The notes beneath the pieces are model-generated. The model worked only from the letters and a program-made list of their open reading frames with translations. It ran no database searches and was not told where the DNA came from. A program made the position numbers and the translations under genes. A DNA stretch of 64,000 nt from assembly GCA_947588735.1 (NCBI GenBank), contig CANQAD010000003.1:1-64000 (forward strand). Direction: 5' to 3'. Source of the stretch: an uncultured Akkermansia sp. Its GTDB lineage: Bacteria > Verrucomicrobiota > Verrucomicrobiia > Verrucomicrobiales > Akkermansiaceae. Positions 46,840-56,177 of the stretch are shown here, piece after piece. Within the stretch, counting starts at the first letter, position 1; every line of letters starts with the position of its first letter.

Positions 46840-49359
46840 TTAAGCAGCAGGTTTCCCATAAATAAAGATGCCGCGCAGGTGGAAAAACTCAGGTCCGCCT
46901 GGACGAAGGATGCGCACAAACTTTGCCAGCGGGCGCGCGTTGCTCAAATCGACCTGCAGCACCTTCTGCTTGCAGGGGCCGAGTTGGGCCACATCGTGCC
47001 AGTCGCTGTCCTTACCTGTCTCTGATACCTGCACTTTCATATTATTGAGGCGTTGCAGATTGCCGTCCGTTGTCACCAGCACCACGCCGGTGATATTCGC
47101 CTGCTTGGGGAGAGTGACTACGACCCAAGCATCCTTATCCTTGCCGGTGTGGAAACTGCCGCCTACTTCCGGTTCCAATATGCCCCAGTGTCCGCAAGGT
47201 TTGTCCCAGTTGGATGTAGAGGAGGCTCGAATCATGCCGCCGCGTGATACCAATTGGTCTTGGTGGACAGGGATTGGGGGCAACTTGGTCGATGGGTTCT
47301 TGTATTTATCAGGCAGGGAGGAGGCCAGGGAATTGTAGCTATTGAGGTCGCCAGCGGCTTCGGCAGCCAAAATCACCGGGCCAAACAATTTTTCACGGTC
47401 TTCATCGGATCCGGCAGATGCGCTACCCCCCAGCGCACTGGTCATGGCGCCAAGGAAAGCTGCCTTCCTGTCCTGGGACATCGTTTTGCTGAGTTCTGAG
47501 CCCCAAGAGAGCATCACTGTGGCATAATCTGTTTTCCCGGCCACATGTCCCAACACAGTGCGCAGAACATCCAGCACAGCATCATCTTTCTTCGGGTCGA
47601 TGCCCAGCAAATTCAGCTGCTGGTTGAGCATATCCTCTACACGCCAGCGTCCCTTGAATCCCTTGTCCCATTCGGGATCAGGACCCATCTCCTGCACATT
47701 TTTCCAGAAATCAAGGGTGACTCGACGCAGTTCCTCCTTGTTTACCCCTTGCATTTCTTTGAGTTTGGGGTACACAAGCTGGCAGAGCATGGTAGCTGCC
47801 ATTTCCGGGAACGCTTTAGCGAGGTTTGCATTCAGGTTATCACAAAGCTCAAGCCAGGGAGCGGGATCGTTCGCGGCTGTCGTTGTCAGAAAATTGGCGT
47901 AGTCACGCCATGCGTAATAATTGAGTGGTTGAGACTTGATAGCATCCAGGTAAAGTCCCCGTGCCTTTTCTGCATCGCCAGTCGCGTACAGATTGGCAAG
48001 ACTCAGTTGCGCACGTGAAAGATTTGTTTGCTTCTCTTCTTCCGGCGAGAACAGCTTGTCCGCCATGTGCAGAGAGCTGAAAACATGAACTCCTGAGAAC
48101 ACCTGCCAATGCAGTCCGCGCTGCCAGCTCAACGAATATGCAGGCGTCCATTTGCCGTCCACCAACACGACATAGGAACAGTGAGCGGGCTCGCCGGCGG
48201 TCATGGCGGGGATACCGTTAGCTGTGGCGGTGGTGGCTCCGTAGTGCGACAGACCACCGCACACGCCACCGACCTCACGCGTGAACTGGTTGAATGTGCC
48301 GCCATAGCACTCATCAAATGCTGTGTGATAGAAAGCCCCATGCACAGAATCGCCGTAAATGTTGTAGGTGCGGTAGGGGGCCTGCCAGCACGAGCCCGTG
48401 TAGCGATAAGCCGGCAGATGAACATTCTGCTGGCTATATTTCATACTGCTGACGGAGCCTGACTGATCATTGCCGCCGAAAACGCCATCGAGCACGCCGC
48501 GACCTTTCAGTCCGCACACCACACGCATCTGCCACATAGGAAGCTTACTAAAACTGTTATTAAGCTTGCCCTTTTTCCACGCCTTTGTCAGCAATTCAGC
48601 ACGATTCACAGCATCATCTTGTGAGAGCCCCTGACGCGCAAACTCGAGAGCTGTGGCAGTGGCGATATTGCGTTCCATAGTATTGTAGGGCATATTGGGG
48701 TTCCTGTCCGCGATTTTTTGGAGGATGGACAAAGTCTCGCCGGTGTGGGAATCCTCGCCGCTGGAGCTCAGTTGAGCAGCCCAGTCGAGGTTACTTCCCA
48801 CCAGCTCTGCCATGTTGGATGATTGAGGGATGGAATGGTGAGACTCCAATTCGTTTTCGATCGTTTTGATACGCTGCATCCGCATATCATCAAGGTGAGC
48901 AAACTTGGCGGGAAGTTGGGAGCCTTGGGGATTGTTCTTCAGGAGTTCAGCATGTTCCTTTTTGAGCTGTTCATGATCGGCGCGGCGTTTTGCATCAATT
49001 TTGGCGCGCGTTTGCTCGCCCCGTTTCTCGGCTGTGAGCATATTGGCATCTGCCAGCAGCAGCCGGTTTTGAGGATTAGCAATAAACTGCGCTATGGCCT
49101 CTGGAGCCGTGGATTGAAGTCGCTCGTCAATAAGCTTGATAAGCTCGGCGGCAGCAAGATCCGGATTGCTCCAATCCTGTGCAGAAAGTACGCGCTGGAC
49201 GTAGCTACCGGGCATAACACGCGGGATATGCAACGTATTGCAGATCTTGGCGGGCAAATATTTGCGCGCCAGTTCCGGTTTGTAGTAACAGACTACTGCG
49301 CCCGCTGCCAAGATGACGATAAGGCCGAAGGCTGTTTTTTTTGTATATGAGTGTGACAT
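46840..49359 (-). CDS. Membrane-anchored transglutaminase-like/TPR-like/F5-8C-like protein (cassette copy 2)
   Basis: N-terminal TM; GGVCGGLSHYGATTATANGIPAMTAGEPAHCSYVVLVDGKWTPAYSLSW; C-terminal discoidin-like domain; paralog of 50657-53206. Confidence 0.7.
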   Translation of the reverse strand: MSHSYTKKTAFGLIVILAAGAVVCYYKPELARKYLPAKICNTLHIPRVMPGSYVQRVLSAQDWSNPDLAAAELIKLIDERLQSTAPEAIAQFIANPQNRLLLADANMLTAEKRGEQTRAKIDAKRRADHEQLKKEHAELLKNNPQGSQLPAKFAHLDDMRMQRIKTIENELESHHSIPQSSNMAELVGSNLDWAAQLSSSGEDSHTGETLSILQKIADRNPNMPYNTMERNIATATALEFARQGLSQDDAVNRAELLTKAWKKGKLNNSFSKLPMWQMRVVCGLKGRGVLDGVFGGNDQSGSVSSMKYSQQNVHLPAYRYTGSCWQAPYRTYNIYGDSVHGAFYHTAFDECYGGTFNQFTREVGGVCGGLSHYGATTATANGIPAMTAGEPAHCSYVVLVDGKWTPAYSLSWQRGLHWQVFSGVHVFSSLHMADKLFSPEEEKQTNLSRAQLSLANLYATGDAEKARGLYLDAIKSQPLNYYAWRDYANFLTTTAANDPAPWLELCDNLNANLAKAFPEMAATMLCQLVYPKLKEMQGVNKEELRRVTLDFWKNVQEMGPDPEWDKGFKGRWRVEDMLNQQLNLLGIDPKKDDAVLDVLRTVLGHVAGKTDYATVMLSWGSELSKTMSQDRKAAFLGAMTSALGGSASAGSDEDREKLFGPVILAAEAAGDLNSYNSLASSLPDKYKNPSTKLPPIPVHQDQLVSRGGMIRASSTSNWDKPCGHWGILEPEVGGSFHTGKDKDAWVVVTLPKQANITGVVLVTTDGNLQRLNNMKVQVSETGKDSDWHDVAQLGPCKQKVLQVDLSNARPLAKFVRILRPGGPEFFHLRGIFIYGKPAA

Positions 49360-49385
49360 AGAAAAATAGGGTGAAGATAGTTGAA

Positions 49386-50639
49386 TTAGTGGGTAATGGA
49401 GATCATTCCGTATGAGTCGCAGTATCCGGAGGAATCGCGATCGTGGCTTTGATCGAACTCGATGAATAGCCGTGGTTGCTTCACTGGAACCGTCATCGTA
49501 AGTGTGTAGATATGATCAATGTGCTCCAGACCGCTGCGTCCCACATGACGATCCTCTGCCACCTTTTTGTCGCCATCATAAAGCGTTACCGCCTTGATGC
49601 ATGCGGCATGCCGTCCCCGTGTGAAGATAAAGGCAATTTTATATGTGCCAGGAGTCGAGATAGGCAAGGGGCCCTCCAGTTCAATGGGATCGTTACAATC
49701 TTGCAACACTTCGGGGGACCAGCCCTCCGCCAACGAAAATGAAGGGACCCAATCACGCATCACAAAATCGGCAGTTTTGGCGAGTACAGTGTTGGGATTA
49801 ATCGCTTTCATTGCCTGAGCATGCATGCAGATCTCCTTCGCGCCCTTAATGCCGCCGTGACGATGCAGAAGTCCAATAGCGATGGCATGGAAAGCTTGGC
49901 GCTGCTCATCGTTGTATACAGGGTCATGAAGCCACGCATCCACTTGGTTCAAGGCAACTTTCCAATCCTTGTTCCGCTCCAAATCGAGAGCCTCGCCCAC
50001 AAAACTCATTGGCGGGCGCAATTTTTTTTGATATCCAGTGGTATCTTGAGGATCGAGTTTCTTAAAAGTGTTCACAAGCCTGTCGGGCCAGTCCGGCGGC
50101 TGCACATCCTTGATCAGCGCCGCTTCGCCAAGCAGTTTCACCTTGTCAATGCCTTGCGCCCTCTCTGCTTGCTCTAGTAGAGGCGTCTGCCTGATGACAC
50201 CTTTCACTCGCACTTGAAGCATCTCTGCGATTTGTGTCGGATCAGGAGAACGCATAAAGTCTCCCCATATGACAGCGCTGTGCCGACCGTGCTTGTTAAA
50301 AATGAGAATGGCCGGGTAACTCCGGGGGGCAGTGTCATCATCGAACCTCAACGCGCCGTAACGTTCATCACGCGCCTTTTTCAACTCATCGGTCAATACA
50401 TTCGGTACCGGAAATGGCATGAAGACGGCATCTCCTGCAGCGGCTTTCACCTGCTCGTCTTTCATCAGTTTTTCCATCAGTTTTTTGCTGTAGTCATCCC
50501 ACCCATCGGCATAAGCAAACAGCACATACACGTTATCCTTCACCTTATCTTTGGCCTCGGCATAATTCTGCGCGTATTGGACGCCATGCGCCGACAGGAT
50601 GCACGCTGCAAAAAGGAGACTTGCAAAAATCGTTTTCAT
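49386..50639 (-). CDS. Secreted thioredoxin-like protein without CxxC plus C-terminal jelly-roll-like domain (cassette copy 1)
   Basis: YVLFAYADGWDDYSKKLMEKLMKDEQVKAAAGDAVFMPFPVPNVLTDELKKA; shares TPGTYKIAFIFTRGRHAACIKAVTLYDG with 45536-46801. Confidence 0.7.
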   Translation of the reverse strand: MKTIFASLLFAACILSAHGVQYAQNYAEAKDKVKDNVYVLFAYADGWDDYSKKLMEKLMKDEQVKAAAGDAVFMPFPVPNVLTDELKKARDERYGALRFDDDTAPRSYPAILIFNKHGRHSAVIWGDFMRSPDPTQIAEMLQVRVKGVIRQTPLLEQAERAQGIDKVKLLGEAALIKDVQPPDWPDRLVNTFKKLDPQDTTGYQKKLRPPMSFVGEALDLERNKDWKVALNQVDAWLHDPVYNDEQRQAFHAIAIGLLHRHGGIKGAKEICMHAQAMKAINPNTVLAKTADFVMRDWVPSFSLAEGWSPEVLQDCNDPIELEGPLPISTPGTYKIAFIFTRGRHAACIKAVTLYDGDKKVAEDRHVGRSGLEHIDHIYTLTMTVPVKQPRLFIEFDQSHDRDSSGYCDSYGMISITH

Positions 50640-50656
50640 GGGACAGCAGATTGGAA

Positions 50657-53206
50657 TTATGCAGCGGGTTCCCCGTATACATAGACAGCCATGAGATGGA
50701 AGTACTCTGGCCCGCCGGGACGAAGAATTCGCACGTACTTAGCACGCGGTTTGGAGGTGCTCAAATCGACTCGCAGGGCCCTCTGCTTGCACTCGCCGAG
50801 ATCTGCCACAACATCCCTCCAATCACCGTCAGCACCGGTTTCGGAAACTTGAACCTTCATGTGATTCAAGCGCTGCATGGACTCGGGAGTGGTGATAATG
50901 ACGATACCACTCACGTAGGCCTGCTTTGGTAGTGTAATGGTTACGTACGGGTCCTTTACCTTATCGGTGCAGAAATGGCCACCAACACCCGGCTCCAGAA
51001 TGCCCCAGTGGAAACATTCGTTGTTCCAACCAGGATGGGGGTTACTCACACGCACCAACCCACCGCGCGAGACATTCTTCCCCTCAAAAGGTTGAAAATC
51101 AGGCAAAGGGCCTTTAGCATTCAATTGGCGATATTTTTTTGGCAATGCCTGAGCCAGCGAGTGGAATCCGTTAAGATCTCCACTTTGCTCAGCGTTTGCG
51201 ATAAGGGGTTTCAGCATTTTCTCACGGTCAGCGTCCGAAGCGACGTCGGTTTCAGCTCCTGAGCCTATATTACTGATGAGTTTCTGTGTGTAAGCGAGGC
51301 GGAGTTCAGGATCTGCTTTGTCAGCCAGGGAACTGCCCCAAGCCAGAATGACAGGTGAATACACGGAAGAATCCTTGGTATATTGGGCAATTCTCCCAAA
51401 AGCCTCCACTCCCCTTGGATCCTTCCGGGGATCCACATCGAGAAGGGCAAGCTGTGCCTCTGCCAATGCTTCGACAGCCCAGCGACCTTTGTTTCCGAGA
51501 TCCCAATCCGGATCAGGCCCCATTGCAGACACATGCTTCCAAAAGTCAGTCACAGTATCAGTAAGCCTTGCAACATCTCCTTTGAGAGCCTGTTTCAACC
51601 CCGCGTACACTTCGCCAATAAGCAATTCAGCCGCCATCTCCGGATAAACAGGAGCGAAACTCTGATTTACAGAGAGGCAAAGCAAAACCCAAGCATCGGC
51701 ATCATGTGGCATCTTGCTGACCAAAAAGCGGGCGTAATCTCGCCAAGCGTAGTAATTGACAGGTTGCGCCTTTGTTGCCCCTTCGTAAAATTTTCTGGCT
51801 TTTTGGGGATCAATGTCAGCGTACACATCACCCAATTTGCGCATGGCCTGGGAGAGGCAGGTTTTCTCCTTTTCTGAAGGAGAAAACAAATGATCCACAA
51901 GATGCAGTTGGCTGTAACGTTTGATCCCGCTCACAGGCTGATAGTGCAACCCGCGCTCCCAACTCAGGGAATAAGCGGGAGTCCACCGATCTCCCACCAG
52001 CACAATATAGGAACAGTGCCCTGGTTCGCCAGAGGTTGTCGCAGGTATGCCATTGGCAAGAGCCGATGTTGCGCCAAAGTGAGAAAGCCCCCCACACACG
52101 CCGCCGGCTGCATAGGTCGCAGAGCAAAATTGATCCGGGTACAGCTGCAAAAAATTGTCGTAAAACGGTGCCGAGCCAAAGATGCTTTCACCGTATATGT
52201 TATTCGTTTGGTAGGAGCATTGCCAGCAACAACCGGGGTAGCGGTCCGCGGGCAAATGCACGTGATCCAAACACCATTGCAAATTGGAGGCGGAGCCGAC
52301 ACTATCATTGAGGATAGCTCCAGAGGCCTTCCCCATTCCTTTGTACCCCCCCAACACTCGGCGTTGGTGGAAGGGTAATTTATCGTAGATTTTGTTGAAA
52401 AGGTGTTTCCGGTGGTTACGGATAAAGAAATCCGCGCGGTCAACGGCATCCTCCTGCGTCCACCCGTGGCGTGCAAACTCAAGAGCAACGGCGGTGGCTA
52501 TGTCGCGATCTACGCGAGATTCCGTAAAATCCGGATATTTTTTTGCAATTAAGGCAAGAATAGCAACTGCAACGCCCGGCCTCGTGTATTCCCCGGACGA
52601 AGAAAATTGATTGAGCCAGTCCAGGTCGTTGCCCAGCACCTGCATGATGCGGTTAGCAGAGGGGTCAGCAATGATTTTCTCTAGTGAATGTGGCTTTGCA
52701 AGTTCGTTGCGAAGTGCTTGGATGCGCTCTTCAGCAGCTTTTTCCTGGGCAAGTTTTTTTTCGGTAAGCTGTACGCCTGGAGGCAATCCCTCGTGCATGG
52801 CCGCCACCTGATTGACAATTTTCGACAGATCATCTGCATAAGTCTTTTCGTCCTCCGTCCAGAAAGCAGCGCTTGCCAGCTCCGAGTTGATTAGCGAATG
52901 CTGTTCCAAAATTAACCGATTTTCCGGATTTTTCAGGAAAATGCGCACGGCATCCGCATCCGTACCCTGCAGGCGTTCACTAACCATGTGGCGTAATTTA
53001 TTGCGCAGTGATCCTATATCCGCCCACTCATCCACACCTACCGTGGAACCAATGTAGCCCTCAGAGCCCTCCTTTTTTGTGCCTTCCAGATCACACAACG
53101 CCTCCGGGAGATATTGCCGCACCTTTTCCTGGTACACATACCCAATCACACCTACAGTTACGCCCAAAAAGATTAATGCATAAAGGCATTTAGTGATCGC
53201 TTTCAT
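50657..53206 (-). CDS. Membrane-anchored transglutaminase-like/TPR-like/F5-8C-like protein (cassette copy 1)
   Basis: GGVCGGLSHFGATSALANGIPATTSGEPGHCSYIVLVGDRWTPAYSLSW; KVQVSETGADGDWRDV...YVRILRPGGPEYFHL. Confidence 0.7.
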   Translation of the reverse strand: MKAITKCLYALIFLGVTVGVIGYVYQEKVRQYLPEALCDLEGTKKEGSEGYIGSTVGVDEWADIGSLRNKLRHMVSERLQGTDADAVRIFLKNPENRLILEQHSLINSELASAAFWTEDEKTYADDLSKIVNQVAAMHEGLPPGVQLTEKKLAQEKAAEERIQALRNELAKPHSLEKIIADPSANRIMQVLGNDLDWLNQFSSSGEYTRPGVAVAILALIAKKYPDFTESRVDRDIATAVALEFARHGWTQEDAVDRADFFIRNHRKHLFNKIYDKLPFHQRRVLGGYKGMGKASGAILNDSVGSASNLQWCLDHVHLPADRYPGCCWQCSYQTNNIYGESIFGSAPFYDNFLQLYPDQFCSATYAAGGVCGGLSHFGATSALANGIPATTSGEPGHCSYIVLVGDRWTPAYSLSWERGLHYQPVSGIKRYSQLHLVDHLFSPSEKEKTCLSQAMRKLGDVYADIDPQKARKFYEGATKAQPVNYYAWRDYARFLVSKMPHDADAWVLLCLSVNQSFAPVYPEMAAELLIGEVYAGLKQALKGDVARLTDTVTDFWKHVSAMGPDPDWDLGNKGRWAVEALAEAQLALLDVDPRKDPRGVEAFGRIAQYTKDSSVYSPVILAWGSSLADKADPELRLAYTQKLISNIGSGAETDVASDADREKMLKPLIANAEQSGDLNGFHSLAQALPKKYRQLNAKGPLPDFQPFEGKNVSRGGLVRVSNPHPGWNNECFHWGILEPGVGGHFCTDKVKDPYVTITLPKQAYVSGIVIITTPESMQRLNHMKVQVSETGADGDWRDVVADLGECKQRALRVDLSTSKPRAKYVRILRPGGPEYFHLMAVYVYGEPAA

Positions 53207-53226
53207 AACTGGGTACGGCAGTTCCC

Positions 53227-54741
53227 TTATCGGTCTTGAAAATTGGCACGTAAATCGTTGTTGCGTAGTGATGGCGGGGTATCCAAATCATCTACTGCAG
53301 CACCGCCTGACATACGGTTCCCGCCAGCGGGAATATATCGGTGAGTGGGTGAGGCGACATAACGGGCTTCTCCAGATGGCTCGCGCTCAACACGGGGTCT
53401 CAACTCTCCAGCGTGTACCGTAGCCACAGGTGGCATGTATCCCTCCTCCTTCTCACGATGGGCGGACTGCTGCGGAACGGAGAAAAGGTCGAGCTGTCGG
53501 GGGGAGGGTACCGCAGATACGGGCTGACGGTCTTCACGCGGCTCAGGGATGTGCCGTTGCTTTTCCTCGTCCTCATTGTAAAGATTTTCATCTTCACCGG
53601 CCTCCTCCTCGGCTTCGGGCTCCCCGGAGGGAGAGTCCTCCTCCTCACCAGCGGGATTCTCCTCGTCTTTTTCTTCGGACAGCTCATCGCTGCAGGTCGG
53701 CTCAACCTGCTGTTCTTCCTCCGGGCGCAGAGGAACTGGCGAGGTTTCGCAAGCGGCTTTGAATTCCTGTGCATCGATGGATGCGATAACCGTTACGCGC
53801 ATTTCCTCACCCAGACTCGCTTTCACGGAGACGCCAAAGAATATCTGCACATCTTCGCCCCCCAAAGCCATACGCACCACGTCCATGGCTTGACGAACCT
53901 CGCTCATGGAAAGGGAGTCGCCGCCAGCAATATGGACGATGACCTTACGGGCATAGCGTAGAGCACCGTGGTATGCAGCGAGTGGGGATTCCACAGCGGC
54001 GCGGGCCGCTTGTTCTGCACGGTCAGAGCCATATCCGCTGCCAGAACCAAACACGCAGCGTGAATCGCTGTTTTCAAGGGCCGCAGCCAGCTCATCCAGC
54101 CCCAAATTGATGAGCCCGGGAGAAGTCGCCATCATCGGCACAGAAGCAGTAGCTTTGGCGAGCAGGCGATCCACTTCTTCAAATACCTCTCTTGCGCCGC
54201 TTCTGTCGCGAAAAAGCTCCTCCATGTAGTCATTTTCAAAACAGAAGACAATATCAGAAAGGCGAGTGATTTGCTCGTACGCCTGTTCCGCTTGTTCCAG
54301 GCGACGTTTGCCTTCGAAACTGAAGGGCATGATAAGCACGCTTACCAGGAATACCCCGGCTTCTCGTGCGAGACGCGCCAGCTCAGGCGCAGCACCGGAA
54401 CCTGTGCCGCCACCCAGTCCTACCACCATGACGACCAGCTTGCTACCCTGCAGAGCTTCCTGCACACGTTGCTCGCTCTCTCCAATGGCTTGCCTGCCCA
54501 CTTCCGGGTCGCCGCCGGATCCTAGCCCATGGCTAATGCCCTCGCCCAACTGAATAAACCCGACATTGCCGCCGACACGCCCGACTCGCTCATCCAGCGA
54601 CATGACGTAGAGGCGCACATGATCGGCACTGGAGGCATTAAAACACTTGAGCACATTAGCGCCGGCTCCGCCGATGCCGATGATGGCGATGCCGCCCTCT
54701 TGTGGATCATTGTCACGATATTCTAGCATACTACGAAACAA
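53227..54741 (-). CDS. ftsZ: Cell division protein FtsZ (divergent)
   Basis: IAIIGIGGAGANVL, GLGGGTGSGAAPELARLAREAG, PFSFEGKRR, C-terminal LDTPPSLRN peptide. Confidence 0.92.
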   Translation of the reverse strand: MFRSMLEYRDNDPQEGGIAIIGIGGAGANVLKCFNASSADHVRLYVMSLDERVGRVGGNVGFIQLGEGISHGLGSGGDPEVGRQAIGESEQRVQEALQGSKLVVMVVGLGGGTGSGAAPELARLAREAGVFLVSVLIMPFSFEGKRRLEQAEQAYEQITRLSDIVFCFENDYMEELFRDRSGAREVFEEVDRLLAKATASVPMMATSPGLINLGLDELAAALENSDSRCVFGSGSGYGSDRAEQAARAAVESPLAAYHGALRYARKVIVHIAGGDSLSMSEVRQAMDVVRMALGGEDVQIFFGVSVKASLGEEMRVTVIASIDAQEFKAACETSPVPLRPEEEQQVEPTCSDELSEEKDEENPAGEEEDSPSGEPEAEEEAGEDENLYNEDEEKQRHIPEPREDRQPVSAVPSPRQLDLFSVPQQSAHREKEEGYMPPVATVHAGELRPRVEREPSGEARYVASPTHRYIPAGGNRMSGGAAVDDLDTPPSLRNNDLRANFQDR

Positions 54742-54747
54742 TTGGTG

Positions 54748-55968
54748 TTATCTTCCGCGAAAGAGGACCCTGCGTACCCAGTCAAGCCAGGACGGCCAAC
54801 TGGCAGCTCGAGCTGTTTCATCCTCGTATTTTTGCGCGTAGCGGATGAGTCCGATAGCTGTGAAATAACGCGGATCATTCAGGTAGCTCTTTTCCTCTCC
54901 TATCGGCTGCATAGGCCAACGCTGCACACGGGTACCAAAAATCTCGCTGGACAGCCCATCCAATCCACGCATTAAGCTCGTGCCACCAGACAAATATACT
55001 TCTAACGCGTTTTTACGCCACAGTTCTTCCGGGATACACTTTTTGACGCGTTCCATAATGTCGCGCAGCCTGTCCTGGATGATCTGGTTGAGCTCGCCGC
55101 GCATGATAGCTACATCATGAAGCCCCGTATCCGTGCGATACACGGCAAGAGAGCGGTCCTTCGTATCGCCGGTGGCATTACCTTCTCGGCACTTAAGTGC
55201 CTCAGCAGCCTCCATGGAAACGCTGTGCCCTGTCACCAATGTAATGTCGTTATTGATGGTGCGACCGCCCGCGGGGATGCACCCGCAGGTCACAATTTCA
55301 CCGCCTTTGTAGCAAATGAAGTCCGTAGTGCCGCCACCAATGTCTATCACCAGGGCTCCGCTTTCTTTCTGTGAGCGCTTGAGCACACGCATAGCGGTGG
55401 CCAGTGGCGCAAAGACCATGCAACTCACTTCCAAAGGCACATCCATAACACATTGAAGCGAATTTTGAAGCCGCGTGCGCATGCCGTGAATCACGTGGCA
55501 ATTCACATCAATCGTGCGCCCGCTGAGTCCCTCCGGGAAGAGTGTTGGCGGTCGCCCGTCAATGGAGTAACCACCAAGCTCGCGATTGATGACAAAACGA
55601 TCCGAGGCCAAATCTAAGTTCTCTGCTTTTTCGCGAGCCCGAGCCATGTATTCCTCATCGATGAGTGTCTCATCCTCCGGCAATCGGTATGATCCTACGT
55701 TGGTTTCCCCGTAGATATGCTCGCCAGTAACGCTCAGGTATACATTCACAATATCAGCATTGGCGCTGTTTTGAGCCTGCTCAAGCGCATCGCGCACGCA
55801 CTGGCGTGCATGCTGGGGTTTCTCGATTTCACCTTTCAGCACACCAGCACTCGGTACACACCCGGCACCAATAATGGTTGCCGTTGCATCCGGCTTCACC
55901 TCGCCAACGACCATACAGGTTTTAGAGGTTCCTATCTCCAATCCGACGTATATTTGTGATTGCGCCAT
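54748..55968 (-). CDS. ftsA: Cell division protein FtsA
   Basis: MAQSQIYVGLEIGTSKTCMVVGEV, ALVIDIGGGTTDF, VYLSGGTSLMRGL, C-terminal amphipathic WLDWVRRVLFRGR. The tracked GTG start at 56025 is probably upstream of the true start. Confidence 0.93.
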   Translation of the reverse strand: MAQSQIYVGLEIGTSKTCMVVGEVKPDATATIIGAGCVPSAGVLKGEIEKPQHARQCVRDALEQAQNSANADIVNVYLSVTGEHIYGETNVGSYRLPEDETLIDEEYMARAREKAENLDLASDRFVINRELGGYSIDGRPPTLFPEGLSGRTIDVNCHVIHGMRTRLQNSLQCVMDVPLEVSCMVFAPLATAMRVLKRSQKESGALVIDIGGGTTDFICYKGGEIVTCGCIPAGGRTINNDITLVTGHSVSMEAAEALKCREGNATGDTKDRSLAVYRTDTGLHDVAIMRGELNQIIQDRLRDIMERVKKCIPEELWRKNALEVYLSGGTSLMRGLDGLSSEIFGTRVQRWPMQPIGEEKSYLNDPRYFTAIGLIRYAQKYEDETARAASWPSWLDWVRRVLFRGR

Positions 55969-56177
55969 TGTAGCTTTCCATGGTTCTGCTATTTTTGCTG
56001 CGAAGCACCTGCGGTATCCTATCACACATCATCATCTTTTTTCCAGCTATTTTTTAGCTTTTCTGCACAAAAAAAATTGGCGGGAACCCATGCATGCTTA
56101 TCGGAGCTGAAACACATTATTTTGCACTGCGTCATTGTGCTTGCCTGTGAACGGAAAGATGTGTACAATGGCACGCT

